Shown one piece after another: positions 1-12,084 of a DNA stretch of 64,000 nt. Position numbers and translations under genes: made by a program. Every line of letters starts with the position of its first letter. Position 1 is the stretch's first letter. The stretch is from Suillus spraguei (taxonomy: Eukaryota > Basidiomycota > Agaricomycetes > Boletales > Suillaceae), in contig JABCPU010000023.1 in NCBI GenBank assembly GCA_016800925.1, positions 248,001 through 312,000 of the forward strand. The letters run 5' to 3'. Below the pieces are notes generated by a model. It did not search any database. It saw only the letters and a program-made list of their open reading frames with translations, and was not told where the DNA came from.

Positions 1-1072
1 GGCTGCCGGAATTGCTCCATTGTCTTTCACTTCGAATCTGTTGGAAGGCCGTACTTTGTCTGCCGAAGAGGATCACACGGTAAAATGGTCTGCCCATGCC
101 CTATACTCTGGTGGTGCCGACACGGTTAGTTCTTCCCTTCATGCTATAGATTAATCATTATGTATTAAGACTAACACCTGTCTCCAGACAGTTTCTGCAA
201 TCTACTCGCTTTTCTTGGCGATGACACTTTTTCCTGATGCACAGAAGAAGGCTCAGGCTGAAATAAACGCTGTTGTTGGCGCTGATCGTCTTCCCTCCTT
301 CGCAGACCGCGACTCCCTCCCCTATATTGAGGCGCTTGTGAAGGAAGTCCTGCGCTGGAATGTTGTCGCCCCTACAGGTGTGTTGATCGTATTATTTATT
401 GCCGAACGATATCGATCGCTGGAAGACAGGCATCGCCCACTGTGCTTCTGAGGACGATATCCATGACGGTTATTACATTCCGAAGGGTTCCTTGATCATA
501 CCTAACATCTGGTCAGTGCACGCATTTGTCTGGCTTCGACATGATAGAATTGCATGCCAGGTTCATGCTCAATGACCCACGGACATATGCTAACCCCTCA
601 CAATTCAAACCTGAACGCTTCTTAGATAATGACGGAGAGGATCCTGAGCCCGAGCCTCGCACGATGTGCTTCGGATTTGGTAGACGGTAAGCATGGTGTT
701 GATTTTGAGTGGAATGCTAACTTGCCGCTCTGCAGGATCTGCCCCGGTATGCCCAACTCACAGAAGTGCAGAATAGTGTTTTTATTCCCGTTTTTGATAT
801 ACAGGTCTCCACCTTGCTGATGCCTCCATCTGGATATCCACCGTGATGTCACTCGCAGTGTTTGAGATCTCCAAGGTCGTCGAGAATGGCGTTGAGATCA
901 CTCCCGAGGTTGACTTCTCATCAGGCACGATCAGGTGTGTCGTGCAGCCTATCGTGTTCACGGTGCTGGTATTAATAGACGTACTCCCAGTCACCCCAAA
1001 CCCTTCAAGTGCTCTATTAAGCCTCGCTCTGCAAAAGCCGTCACACTCATTCAGCAAGATGTTGACTATTAA
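1..1072 (+). CDS. Cytochrome P450, C-terminal part (5' end outside window)
   Basis: Haem-thiolate monooxygenase, probably ER-anchored; substrate unknown. The gene enters from the left edge, so only about the last 240 residues are visible, spread over several exons with short introns. Seen in order: the I-helix oxygen-binding motif GGADT, the K-helix ExxR as EVLR, the PERF motif (KPERFL), the haem loop FGFGRRICPG with its cysteine ligand split by an intron, and a C-terminus ending [12 protein letters not shown]. The reading frame is open throughout the visible exons. It is a close paralogue of the disrupted P450 at 13.6-15.6 kb on the other strand, sharing long runs such as [17 protein letters not shown]. 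It resembles the basidiomycete group often labelled O-methylsterigmatocystin oxidoreductase-like; that label says nothing firm about substrate. Confidence 0.92.
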
Positions 1073-1413
1073 GGAGACGAGGATGATCCTCGTCATCTAC
1101 ATCTGTCATGTATTCTGATACTGCATATTTTTTTCATCTTGTTGACTCAATATGCTACTCACGGTCTACATCATAACACACGCATCTGAGACCTTGCTGT
1201 TACCTCCCGCCCAACCGAATAAGGAACAGGTTCATGTCCTTGCATTCTCTTGTCAATGGCCGACGCCTTGACGCGTGGCAACTACACTCGACTACTATCA
1301 TTTCACGCCGCTATGAATCCCACAAACCGTGGAGCTCCAAACATCAGAAGCACATTCAAGTCCCGTAGCCTGTCCATGTTCCACATCATCACCACATGAT
1401 GATAACATTTTAC
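1073..1413. other. Intergenic, convergent 3' ends
   Basis: Spacer between the 3' ends of the P450 and the NUDIX gene, which converge here. No coding, RNA or repeat signal recognised. Confidence 0.5.
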
Positions 1414-2355
1414 TCAAGTGTATACCTTCAAAATTCTCATGAGTAACGACATGTACCAACCTGTCAACCCCCAAACTTCTAAACGTCCTTCCTTCCCACC
1501 ACCTACTTCTGGGTGTCCAACGGATCATTTGTCCCTTCGAACCCCTCTACAAGGTCAGAGACATCAATGGCCCAATATGGGCTGGCGGCGCGGAACATGT
1601 CAGGCCTGATACGCGCGGGGGACGTAAATGCGGAGAGAGGAAGATGGAAGACGGTCGCCACCTCGACTCGAGAGATCATAAGCGAAGAAAGTGAGATGGA
1701 GGGCAAGGGATCATCTAGGGATCTGGTATCTGTTCCATGACTGCCAAGTGGGTATACGAAGCCCTGCGCCCCGAATTTAGGTCGACACAAAGCTGGTGGG
1801 TAAGAATAAACGTACGACATAGGGCCATACTCTGAGACCCATGAGACTTCGCTCAGGCGGGCCAAATTGGCCGAGAATGTCTATCTGCCCGTTATCTAGA
1901 CCTACTTCTTCTTGTGTTCTCTGAGTGCAGCAGCTAGAAACGATGGTCTGCCTACGGGTGTGATGAGGAAATACGCGAAGGTTGGTTTTGGAATAGGCTC
2001 ACTGGGTCGACCCTTCCGCCAGGGAAGCTGGTGATCATGAGCTCTGAGATATTTGACATTCTGGGGGTCGAACATACCTGACTTCACCAGCATGGGATCT
2101 CAGTTTACCACCTCGCACTTCGAGTAGCACACCAGGCACACCATCAACATTGCACAGCGGAACAAGGACTGCTGCGTTGACTTCTCCTGGGATGACTGGA
2201 GTCTCGGACGCTGTTGCATGTGCGATAATGGCGCTTTGGAGCGTGCGTAGCGAGCTGCGGGTGAAGGGGGAGGTTAGGGATATGATAGACGTGGAAGGTT
2301 GGATGTGGAGAGTTGACGCATGTGTTGCAGCTGTTATGAGCGTCCTGGACAACAT
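1414..2355 (-). CDS. NUDIX hydrolase, coenzyme A diphosphatase type (Pcd1/NUDT7-like)
   Basis: Likely hydrolyses CoA or acyl-CoA to phosphopantetheine and 3',5'-ADP, as Pcd1/NUDT7 do in peroxisomes or mitochondria. The first exon (about 92 codons from the ATG) ends with LRSHAGEV. After splicing come FPGGRVDP and then RETQEEVGL, which together are the UPF0035 signature and the core of the Nudix box (REUxEExGU). A further intron joins PYV to GFVYPLG, followed by the [10 protein letters not shown] segment typical of the family. The 3' end is uncertain: the expected [12 protein letters not shown] tail lies in a different frame and is reached only by allowing a one-base slip, for example in the C5 run (G5 on the coding strand) at 1468-1472. 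No obvious PTS1 tripeptide ends the predicted tail. Family certain, last exon not. Confidence 0.8.
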
Positions 2356-3707
2356 ATCTCCATGATATTAGAAACAAACGGACGCGGATACTGCTAATAT
2401 TCGTGCTAGTCACTTTATAGTCCAGGTTGCTTAATGGGAAAATGGATCATGCCTAGGGCAACTTCCGGAGAAAGTAGGCGCCTTCTTTATTTGGCAAAAC
2501 ACCACAAAGGTTCTATTTGGAAGGAGCACTTACACGAGGGAACAAATAATATAATTCAAGAAATTCTCAATGCATGATTTGTCTCTATTACGAAAAAGTT
2601 GCAAGTAGCGGTCCCAGTTACGAGCGCTATAAGTCAACATACGTAGCGGAACAGAAAAGATGTACCGCTACAGATACCTTCATCAGCCTGGACCCTGGAC
2701 TAGGAGTCGATGGGTTTCACGACCAAGTTTTGACAGTACACGAAGTTCGTCAGCGCCTGTGACATCCATCAGCACTGCAGATAATGAAACGAAGAACGAG
2801 ATTCGAATGCGCCAACTTTGGGTGCAGAGGGTGTTGTCTTTCCGCCCCTCAGAGCACGATGGTACTTCCTAGCCCGTGGAGGAACAATATTCTGTTGAGG
2901 CTTGCTGCCGTAGCCATACAGGCTCGGTCTTCATGGGTCATAGGACCAACATGGAATTGTGCGACTGTTCGAATGAACTAACGCAGACCACTCCGAGTCC
3001 GTAGGATGAGAATATGATCTATCGCCAAAACTATTCTAAGGCCATCAAGGAAGGAGATCATATACATGCAACGGGATTTTGCTGTTCAAGCTGATCTTGA
3101 CTAGATCTTGGTTTCTGCTAGTGTTAACTTGCTAGTGTGAACGACGTCAAACTGACCATTGCAAAGTTGCAAACGTTCAACTTGTCTGAAAGTCAAATTG
3201 TGGCCTCTACAAGGTAGTCTGTTTCGTGTCTTGATATCCAAATCTCTATTTGTCCTTGACTAGAAAGCGCCTGCTCAAGATCTTGTGCCTAACCACGACG
3301 CCCGCAGCTTTCAATTCAGTGAAAACCAGTATCAGCTGAGATTCTGAAAGACTGCCTCAGCACCTTCTGTTTCGTTGTAGCCTGACCATATAAGTTCTTC
3401 GGCATCTCGAACGAAAGCAGTGAAAGAAGCCTCATTGTTGAACGTTGAACGACAGGGTCCAACAATAGCGGGTGCGCCACGCCTAAGTAGTAAGGACAGC
3501 GGAGCCAAGTCACTTTATATTTTATAGGTACCAGGGCACTCGATATTTGAAAAGGTGACTTGTGAGAAGTACAAAAACGAAGGATGATCATCGTGGTGAT
3601 GGTGGTAGAAGAAAGAATACTAAGTCCGGACGTTGTACAACATATCTGCGCGGCGGAGCCAATGCAAGTCACTGCTACTTAAGTAGCATCTTACCTTTAC
3701 ATTTGCC
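2356..3707. other. Intergenic, no gene recognised
   Basis: About 1.35 kb between the divergent NUDIX and CDK7 genes. Only short overlapping ORFs without family resemblance or plausible splice structure are present. It should hold both promoters; no specific site could be assigned. Confidence 0.45.
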
Positions 3708-5126
3708 ATGGACGCTGTTGAAAAAGCCAACACGGCGAGACAAAAGCGATGGTAAACTCGTTTCTGCAGGTTTCATTCGATAAATTGTTGATTCATTGCG
3801 CTGCAGGATAAAAGACCGGAAAGTCGGTGAAGGTACATACGCTGTGTGTACCAAGGTGAGATAGCTCATGTACATGCAAACGAGTCCTTTCCTGACTCCT
3901 GTCAGGACGAGAGGCATCAACAAGTCGCAAGGTCGCCATCAAGAAAATAAAAGTTGGACAATTCAAAGATGGGCTCGACATGTCTGCCATTCGAGAAGTC
4001 AAATATCTACGCGAGCTTCACCACCAGAATGTCATCGAGGTCCGTCGTCAATGCATCCTTGTTCGTGAGCACTCACCATCTTCTTTGTAGCTTCTGGATG
4101 TCTTTTCTTCAAAAACGAATCTTAACCTGGTGCTGGAGTTTTTGGATAGTGACCTCGAGATGATAATTCAGGATCGGACGCTTGTCTTCCTTCCCGCCGA
4201 TATCAAGGCATGGATGGCGATGACCTTGCGGGGGCTAGAATTTTGTCATAGGAATTTCATGCTTCACCGAGTATGTCACAAACTCCTGACAACCTTTCAC
4301 CACTCATGGCATCTTGCAGGATTTGAAGCCCAACAATTTGCTCATTGCATCGGATGGACAACTCAAAATTGCTGATTTTGGTCTAGCAAGAGATTTTGCA
4401 GACCCGGGACATAAAATGACATGTCAAGTCATCACTCGGTGGGTGGTTTAGAGTCACTGTCTTGTTTTCGCTCCTCAACGCACGCAGATGGTACCGACCA
4501 CCAGAGCTGCTATTTGGCTGTCGGTATTATAGTTCGGCGGTCGACATATGGTCCGTAGGCTGCATATTCGCAGAGCTCATGTTGAGAACGCCGTACCTTC
4601 CTGGTGAGAGCGACATGGACCAACTCAAAACCATCTTTCGGGCCCTCGGAACGCCCACAGAAGAGGACTGGCCGGTGTGTATTCGTATGACCATCTATGT
4701 GATGCTTGTGTCTCATGTTCTTACAAGGGCCACACCAAACTGCCAGATTACGTGCCAGTCGGGCAGTTCCCAAGAACGCCCCTTCGCGACCTCTTCACCG
4801 CCGCCTCTGGAGATACACTTAATCTTCTTAGCAGGTTCCTCGTGTATGAGCCACGAAGGCGCATAAGCGCAAGGGACGCTCTCAGTCACGCATACTTTTT
4901 CGCCTTGCCACATCCGTCACACCCCTCCAAGCTCCCCAAACCTGCTGCTCAAACATCCCGCCCCCTCGAAGAACTCGATGGTAACGTTGATATGGCTGGC
5001 GCCGGGCCAGGCGTCAAAGCCGCTGCACCTAATAAACTTAAGCGAAAACTGACCTCTCCCGATGGCACCGACCTGAGACCACTCGCTCGCAGATTAGACT
5101 TCACTCAACATGCAAAACATTCATGA
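3708..5126 (+). CDS. KIN28: CDK7/Kin28 cyclin-dependent kinase (TFIIH CTD kinase)
   Basis: Catalytic subunit of the TFIIH kinase module, which with cyclin H (Ccl1) and Mat1 (Tfb3) phosphorylates the RNA polymerase II C-terminal domain, and in many organisms acts as CDK-activating kinase. The spliced product begins [15 protein letters not shown]. Seen in order: glycine loop VGEGTYAVC, catalytic lysine in VAIKKIKVG, the C-helix [23 protein letters not shown], then the T-loop threonine in [18 protein letters not shown], and GTPTEEDWP. These match CDK7 better than CDK1 or CDK2; for example CDK7 has YTHQVVTRWYRAPELLFG. The C-terminal tail has a basic KLKRKL patch. Length (about 370 residues) and lack of internal stops in the spliced frame suggest a working gene. 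Introns interrupt the ORF between nearly all kinase subdomains. Confidence 0.95.
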
Positions 5127-5415
5127 TCACTGTCGACAACCAATGACTCCGCTCCACACCTTCATTGGTTATGTATATAACGACTAACCTTGTAGGAAAT
5201 ATGGGAATATGTATGAACTAAAACTTGCACATGGTAATGGATAAAAACAAACACCAGTGGAATGAAGTACAAGACGACGCTCAAAGACAACAGGTTGATG
5301 GCTGTATGTGACAAGTACCGCGTTAATACTATGTAACTTTCGTTCTGATCCCAAAGTTATCCGCGCTCTCAACGTGGAGCGTATATGCGACTTGATTTTT
5401 TACGCCGCTTTCTTC

Positions 5416-8276
5416 TCAGTCCATCGTATTTCGAGCCGTGTCACAAACTGTGCACTTTGTTGCGCTGGCGGGGACCTTCAGCATGCAGAGGGAACAGGTC
5501 CATGTATCCGTACATGAGCCTGGGGCCTTCAATCCTGCAGCGGACCAGTCAAACCCTGTAGGAGCCGGGGCAGAAGCTGCATCAGGACGGGCCGCGTCAC
5601 AGACAGTGCATTTAAGTGTCGCACTGTCTGGATTAGAAAGCATGCAAGTATCGCATTGCCAAGTCCCAGCGTGTTGTGTTGGAGGCACTTTTATAGCACT
5701 TTTTGACCAGTCGAATATCTTCTGAGGTACAACAGCTGCAGGCTTTGCGGCACCACCTAATCTCGGCGCATCACAGATTATGCACTTATCCTTGGCGTTG
5801 TCAGGGTTCTCCAACATGCATGTACCGCATAACCAAATACCAGAGGTAGTAGCGGTAGGTGCCTTCATGCCTGCTGCAGTCCAGTTGAACCCGTTTGTAG
5901 ACGGTGTTACTGATTTGAACTCAAAGGTAGGAAGGGAGAGCTGAGACATGTTTGCAGCCGCGATGCGAGCTTTGACGTGGCTGGGCCCAGCGGGATAGGT
6001 AGCCTCAGTAAGTTTGAAGCTATACTTCGGCAATTCATCGACCTCCATAGCTGCTACAGCTTCTTTGGGGGGCAGTTTCGCTTTTGGGAACGTAGTCTGT
6101 GTCTCCTTGGGAAGGTTACAGGAGGCCATCAGCGGCGTTGGCGGCGCCTCAGATATTGGTTTTTCCTCAGCTAACGTAATCTCGTCTGCGTGGTAACTGT
6201 ACCGCAGCTTGGTTGGTTCCCTAGGAGTCGACTTCTTGGCTCCAAATGAAGGCTTCATCGGCAAAGCCGTAGTTGGACTATGTGAGAGGGAGAATGGCAC
6301 AACACTCGGCGTAGTGAGCGGCGAAGAGGCATCTTCAACTGGCTCGATAATCTCGGCAGGCCGCGTAAAGACCAAAGATTTGTCTTGAACCATCTCGACA
6401 TCCTCCACCACCTCTTCCACGGATAGCCCGACGGGAGTAGGCATCACGATCTTTCGTTTCTTTGTAGGGCTTTCGTCCTGGTCTGAGACTTCTTCGGTAG
6501 TAATCATTGGTTTTACGGTCTTGCTGTGACCATTGGTCATCGGGACATATGTGTCCTGAGCTTCGCGAGTGGGTTTCTCTTGCCTCTCCATGTCTGGCGG
6601 AGGCCTTGCGCGCTTACTTCCCTATTATCAACATTAGTCAGGCCCCTCAAACCTGAATTACAACGTCCTCACTGACCTTCGGTACTGTGGCTTCAATAAT
6701 TGCCTGCGCGGTCATTTCTGGCTCCTTCTGCTGCTTCTCTTTCTTCTCTGCGGAAGGGCGCGAACGTTTTGCAGGAGGCTTCCTAGCGGGCATCTTTACA
6801 GGACTTGCAGTCTGGTACGGGTTTGCCACGTCAGGTTTCTTGGGGGGAGTAACTTCTTTAATGAGCCCCGCCATATAGTTGGCAGCACGCGTAGGTCGTG
6901 TTGGAGGCTGTGGAGGTGAATCGTTCTGCTTCCACGTTTGTCGTAAAGGTGAAGGTACAGCTGGGGTCGTGGGCTTTACAGAAAGACCTGCGGTGCGTAA
7001 ACGAGGCGTAACTGCTCCGTTCACCTTTGGCGTAACAACGGCCGCCGGAGCCAATGCTGATGCAGGCACTGGTGGAACCGGAGTCTTCTCGTTTATTGCA
7101 GAACGGGTGGGAGAAGTAGTGTTTGAAGTCGGGAAAACGACGGTAGACGTCGATGATGAGGACACAGACTTCTGTGCAGTCGAAGACTCAGCTTCATTAC
7201 CGACACGGCGACGTTTTGCATCAGTTTCGGAAGGTGTCCGTATGGGAGATAGTTCAATACGAGGGCCTTGAGGCCGAGACCCAAACCCAGGCGATCGATA
7301 TCGGTTGCGTGGACGTGCGCTACCCGCACCCTGCCAGCGCAATGTACCATTGGGATTGCGCGAAAGGGTCTTTCTCGGAGTATGTGTGTTACCTGTTACA
7401 CCATTTGGCGTAACGAACCCAAGGTTAGGAGAGGATCCACGCGATGGAGATGTTGAGAACCGAAATGGTTCTGGTTTGTCTGCTGTTTGAGCATGAGTGC
7501 ACGCTATACAGCATGCTAGGAGCAAAAAATTCATACCTTGCACGTTCTTCTGGATGTAGTCCACGATGCCAGCTGCCTCGAATTCGTTAAGAGGCCGTCC
7601 TGCTTTCTCGACAAGGAAACGAGTAACAGGCTCGAGGTTCTTAGCAAGCGACGGACTTTGCTGCAAGTATGGGGCGACGTTAGTCTGGCGAGGTGGTGTA
7701 TTCAAACTGTAGATCGGCCGTCGGGCGGGTGTGACGGGTTGAGATGCTCCATTGGAAGGTCCCGGTTGTTGGGCATCCCAAGCAGGTGGGTAAACTAGTT
7801 CCTGCGAAGGCTACTCTTCGTGGATCAATGTAATCAGACCCAACAGCGGTAGATGGACTACAAACCTCATGCCCTGGCGGTACATCACCAGGAGGAAGAG
7901 GGAGCACAAATTCAGGCGCAGCGTTCCGATCAAGTTGAACTCGACGAGCCGGTATATGGGAAGGCCCCTCCTGTTCCTGAACCTGCAAATCCTCGTCCTC
8001 ATCATTACTAGAGGACGAGGCGCCCGAGCGCACCAGATCCCCAGCTCGATCATCCTTCTCAGCGCCACCGAATCGTAAGAAGCTCATTAAACCAGAAATA
8101 CTCCATAGCTTAGACATACAATATTGTCAGACAAAGTTGCAGATAGAAGACAAAATGACTCGTATGCTCACTGATTTCTTTGTTGGAACCGGCTTGATAT
8201 GTTTTGTCGGGCGAGCGTAGGGAGATGAATAAGCAGTCCTCTTCGCTCGGCGGTCATTCCGTCTGTCCACGTTCAT
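5416..8276 (-). CDS. Nucleoporin with three RanBP2-type zinc fingers (Nup153/Nup1-like)
   Basis: Probable nuclear-basket nucleoporin. The start ATG opens a basic, proline-rich N-terminus ending KHIKPVPTKKS, spliced to LWSISGLMSFLRF, a hydrophobic or amphipathic stretch like those basket nucleoporins use to touch the membrane. The long middle is low-complexity Ser/Pro/Thr-rich with NLS-like patches (TKKRK, AKRRR) and an ordered segment RPLNEFEAAGIVDYI. The C-terminus has three tandem modules, each a linker of type F-[DN]-W-[ST]..[AG]-x-K-[AV]-P followed by a W-x-C-x2-C...C-x2-C finger: WLCGTC/CIIC, WQCDTC/CTVC and WTCSLC/CTVC. Such fingers in Nup153 bind Ran. The third has Val (MLKV) where the family has Asn. 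Few FG dipeptides are present. At least four introns are inferred. Nup assignment rests on finger type and architecture. Confidence 0.8.
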
Positions 8277-8529
8277 TCTCCTTTGATGGGTCTAGAAATG
8301 TGCCAGCGGGTTAATAAATTGCAGGCCACTTCGTACTCGTTGCAGAATGGACAGAAACAACCAAAAGATAGAGGACGTTGAGGACAAGTTATGATTATTG
8401 AACTGAACCTGGTGAGCAGTTCTGGCACTTCCCGGTTTAGGGCCGGTCAATGTTCGCGACGAACCGTGATCTTTGGCTTCCTGCACACTGCGACAACAGC
8501 AGTCATTCTTTTTGTCAACATTTGTCGCC

Positions 8530-9269
8530 ATGCCGAACAAGGTCGTCACGACACCATACCCGCTCATCGATGCTGACCCACACGCTGTCCGCGTTGTTCG
8601 TTATTTCCGCTCGTCAGATTATGCAACTTGGGCCGCAGGAACAGCCGCATTCCCGGGTGCATTGTATTTCTGGAGTACGCATCCTTGTTTCAGCCAGAAT
8701 GCTTTGTATTAGGTTGACATGGATTATCCTTGTCCTCAGATATGGCTGACCCCGCAAAAGTTCCCCTGCGGACAAGCCTTCGGCTCGGAGGCTTCCTAGG
8801 CTTCATCGGCGGTTTCTTGATGGCATACCAACGCTCAAGTTGTGAGTTGCCCTGATTGTGCATAACATGAGCAGCTTCATTTTTTCTTCCTTGTTAGTCC
8901 GTTTCTGGGGCTGGTCAGAGAACAAACGAGAGGAGGACTTGGATCTGGCCGAGCTCTCCCAAAGGGCATCTGAGGGTAAGCCTTTGTATGGTGTATCCAG
9001 CCAGCCAGAATGGGTGCAGGGGACTGCATACCGGAACTCTGCGTGGTCTCAGTTGAAGTTCCGTGAGTATCACTGGAGCATGTCAATCGATATCTTTCCA
9101 ACTAAATTTATCAATTTTGCAGACGCATTCCCCATGTACGATCATATGTTATTATCATTTTCAGTCCCAGACTCACAGCAATAATTACAGGTTCAACTTC
9201 GTCAACCACCAGCATCACGGCACCGACCCTGCGAAATATGGCGTGAAAGAAAAGGAACTATCGGATTAG
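8530..9269 (+). CDS. NUXM: NADH:ubiquinone oxidoreductase 21-kDa subunit (NUXM type)
   Basis: Fungal accessory subunit of mitochondrial respiratory complex I, in the inner membrane. The product starts MPNKVVTTPYPLIDADPHAV and continues RVVRYFRSSDYATWA, the conserved N-terminal domain of this family. Later exons give a glycine-rich membrane segment LGGFLGFIGGFLMAYQ, then RFWGWSENKREEDLDLAEL and the C-terminal domain ending VNHQHHGTDPAKYGV. About 180 residues, the expected size. Four short introns are inferred and the joined frame is open. The gene diverges from the nucleoporin with about 250 bases between start codons, so the two probably share a promoter region. Confidence 0.9.
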
Positions 9270-9936
9270 ATATCGATATACCTTCCTTCTGGCTGTACCG
9301 TTGTTGGCTTAGCAGGACGCTATGCACCTACAGGGAGGGTATTTTCCCTGCATATTTACGGAATGAATAAACATACCTGCTTTGACTCTAGAGTATAAGC
9401 CACGGTAATTAAAGAAGTCTCTGGCTATCGCGACACGCTCGTTAGCTGGTGCATCTCCGACCACTCTATTCAGTACCCTTGCATTGTACTGCAATGCAGT
9501 TATGGACTCAAGTGTGCATGTCACAATCTTCAACTACATGTCATCTATTTAATTGCCTCCACCGCTGCAAACCCATCGTAGCATACAGAGCAATGCCGAT
9601 AATACGACAGCAAAAACATGTGTCGGCGTTCGAGTTTATAACGGTACCTGTTGTCATCATGCACGCAGAACTGCAGTTAACGAGTATTCTCGGAAATACG
9701 ACGAACGTGATGTATCCGAGCCCTCCCCGTAGTCGAGTTCATGACCTGACTTCGTTTGATTCTGACACAGGTTATATACTGAACTGTCATTCAATATTGA
9801 GTGCAAACAAAGGCTTTCACATCACTCGTAGTGCAATAGCTGTAGATATCATCAATCCTATAACAAAATCATGTCTGTACAGCCTCAACCCAAAATGCCA
9901 TCTTACAAGCTGCTCGCCACTTCAGTGAAAAATTGT
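9270..9936. other. Intergenic, convergent 3' ends
   Basis: Space between the 3' ends of NUXM and the S33 hydrolase. A 159-codon ORF on the plus strand here has no family resemblance and is not called as a gene. Confidence 0.4.
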
Positions 9937-12084
9937 CTAATCGCGCTCTCGTTTTGACAGGTCGAAAAGGACAGTCAAAATGCTGTCCATGTGCTTCCTT
10001 AAACCGTTGTGGAAACTCTGATTGGTAATGAACTGTTCCACGTTTCCGATGACAGACGCTGTCTGTTGCACAAGCCAAAGTCGACATACCTGAAAGGTGT
10101 TCATATGAGGGACAATAAGATTGACCTAAGGGACGTGACTCACATGTCATCATAATAGCTATGGGGTCGGTATTAAGTCTAGTTCATTGACGATTACAAC
10201 TTCCACTCACGTTGCAGCGTTTACTTTCACTTGATTCTTTTTCAGGACCTCTTTGTCATACAACATAGGCCAGTCTTCATCGTGAGCTAGCAGTTCGGCG
10301 GCGCCCCGCAGGGGACGTAGATGATGATAATCTTCGAACATGTCAGGGAATATCTGTCGATGCATGGATACAATCTCAGCATCTCAGATACGCTTTAATG
10401 ACCATGGACGCACCATCTCTCCCACGAAGTAAATGGGGACATCATCAGACATATGCTTCACTTTCCCCCAAACAAACCTATCGTTTTTCTGGATGACGCG
10501 ATGCGCAGACCAGCTTGACATCCGCCTAAGACAGAAATGATCTGTTGATGTATGCCTCGCAAATGGTAGGATCGATCTGAGACGTACCCTTGGCAATAGA
10601 TAGGCTCGTGAAGCACCGCGTAAATTGGGTTGGTGTCAAAGCTCTGTGTTTTCTGTACACTATCAAGAAGTCCATATGAGAGCTTGCCAAACGTGTCCAA
10701 GTCTGTAATCGCTTGGAACACGAGTTCTGAGCGTATGGATTAGTTCTCGTTGGCGACATTAAAGCAAATTTACATACGGTGAACCCGATCAATGCCACCT
10801 AAGCATAGAACATGAAAAGTCACACTTTTGCGGTAAATCGAAACCCACCATGAAATCCAAATAGTATGCCGAGTTGGAGCCACCGCGAGACAGTCAGATT
10901 CCCGCCGTTCGGAGTAACGACATTGCTGTTGTCTAGGAAACCTAAGATCCGACGAACCTGTAGTTGATGAACAACTCGGTGGAGGTAGACTGGTCTAAAT
11001 CTCTTACATTTAGAACATCTTGGGGATACTTTGCATAATATAATTTGTTTCGTTCTTCCACCTTCACTAGATAAGAACCCAGGCTGTCAGTTAGAAATGA
11101 AGGCAGACGGCTAAGCACTTACAAACGACGGCTTCGTAAACTGCGTCGGGAGAGTCGACCATGGGTGGGATACCGCCAGTGACGAAGACCTCCTTCAATC
11201 CATCACCGTGAAACGAAAGGTAGGTAGCGGCACAGAAGCCTCCAAAACTTTGCCCAAATATTGTCCATTTACGTGCTTCAGGGTCTTTCTTGCCGTCTAG
11301 GAGAAAGTGCCGAATCGTCTCACAGTCTCTGACTATGTTTCGTGTGAACACTGATGGCACTTAGTTTATGAAGAAATACCCACCAATGTTATCCGCACGA
11401 AAGTGTTTGAAATACTTGGCAATGGCCTCGTCATCCATTTGCTTCTCTTGGAAGATATCTGCTGTTATTGGTGTGCTCAAACCGGTCCCACGAGGATCAA
11501 GCCAAAGGGTCTGTGATTGTCAAATAGCAATCATGGATGAGCGAGGACTCATGACATTGCTTGCCTGGTATTTTTTCTTGTGAAGCTTGCTCACAGTAAC
11601 ACATTCAGTTCCGCAAACTCCCGTGTATGAAGACAAATCAACGTACCGCATTCCCCAAGTCTACGCTGAAAGACAGGTCGACACCAAATCCTGGACCACC
11701 TGCACGATGCAGAACTTGACATCTGATCGCAACTGCCTGAGTCATGATGAGTTACCTTGTAAATACAAGACTGGTTTCACGAGTGAATATCGTGCATACA
11801 ATACTTGAAAGAATCGGGAATGACATACGATAAGGCAAATCCGACTCTGCAGCGTCTGCGCCAGATCCTTTGGCTTCACCCAAAGGAATAAGATTGCGAA
11901 CAAATATTCGGATGTGTGGACCATCCGGTTTGGCGTAATCCACGGGCACAGAAAAGAACCTATCGATAACCTTGATCGAGCCTGAAATTCTGTTTAGTAT
12001 AAGATCGTCTACTTATCCTGACTACGACACCAAGTACTCACCTTTAAGTATGTATGGTTCCAATTGTGTGACTTCCATGTTCAT
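9937..12084 (-). CDS. Alpha/beta hydrolase, peptidase S33 (prolyl aminopeptidase-like)
   Basis: Likely a cytosolic serine aminopeptidase or hydrolase of the S33 family. The ATG opens MNMEVTQLEPYILK, then an intron, then DRFFSVPVDYAKPDG. Following exons show the oxyanion-loop GGPGFGVDL, LWLDPRGTGLSTP, the nucleophile elbow GQSFGGFCAATY with Ser, GGIPPMVDSP, and a C-terminal region with TYVDDMYVNFDLAQ and QFITNQSFHNGLR typical of the fungal prolyl aminopeptidase subgroup. More than ten short introns are inferred. The 5' part together with about 900 bases upstream is duplicated at 16.6-17.7 kb, where it is broken. The intact copy shows no stop codon in the exons I could join, although the exon before GGPGF is hard to place. 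Confidence 0.82.

Noticed and set aside
6879..7271. 130-codon plus-strand ORF inside the nucleoporin
   Set aside because: It is antisense to a low-complexity coding exon whose composition keeps the opposite frame open.
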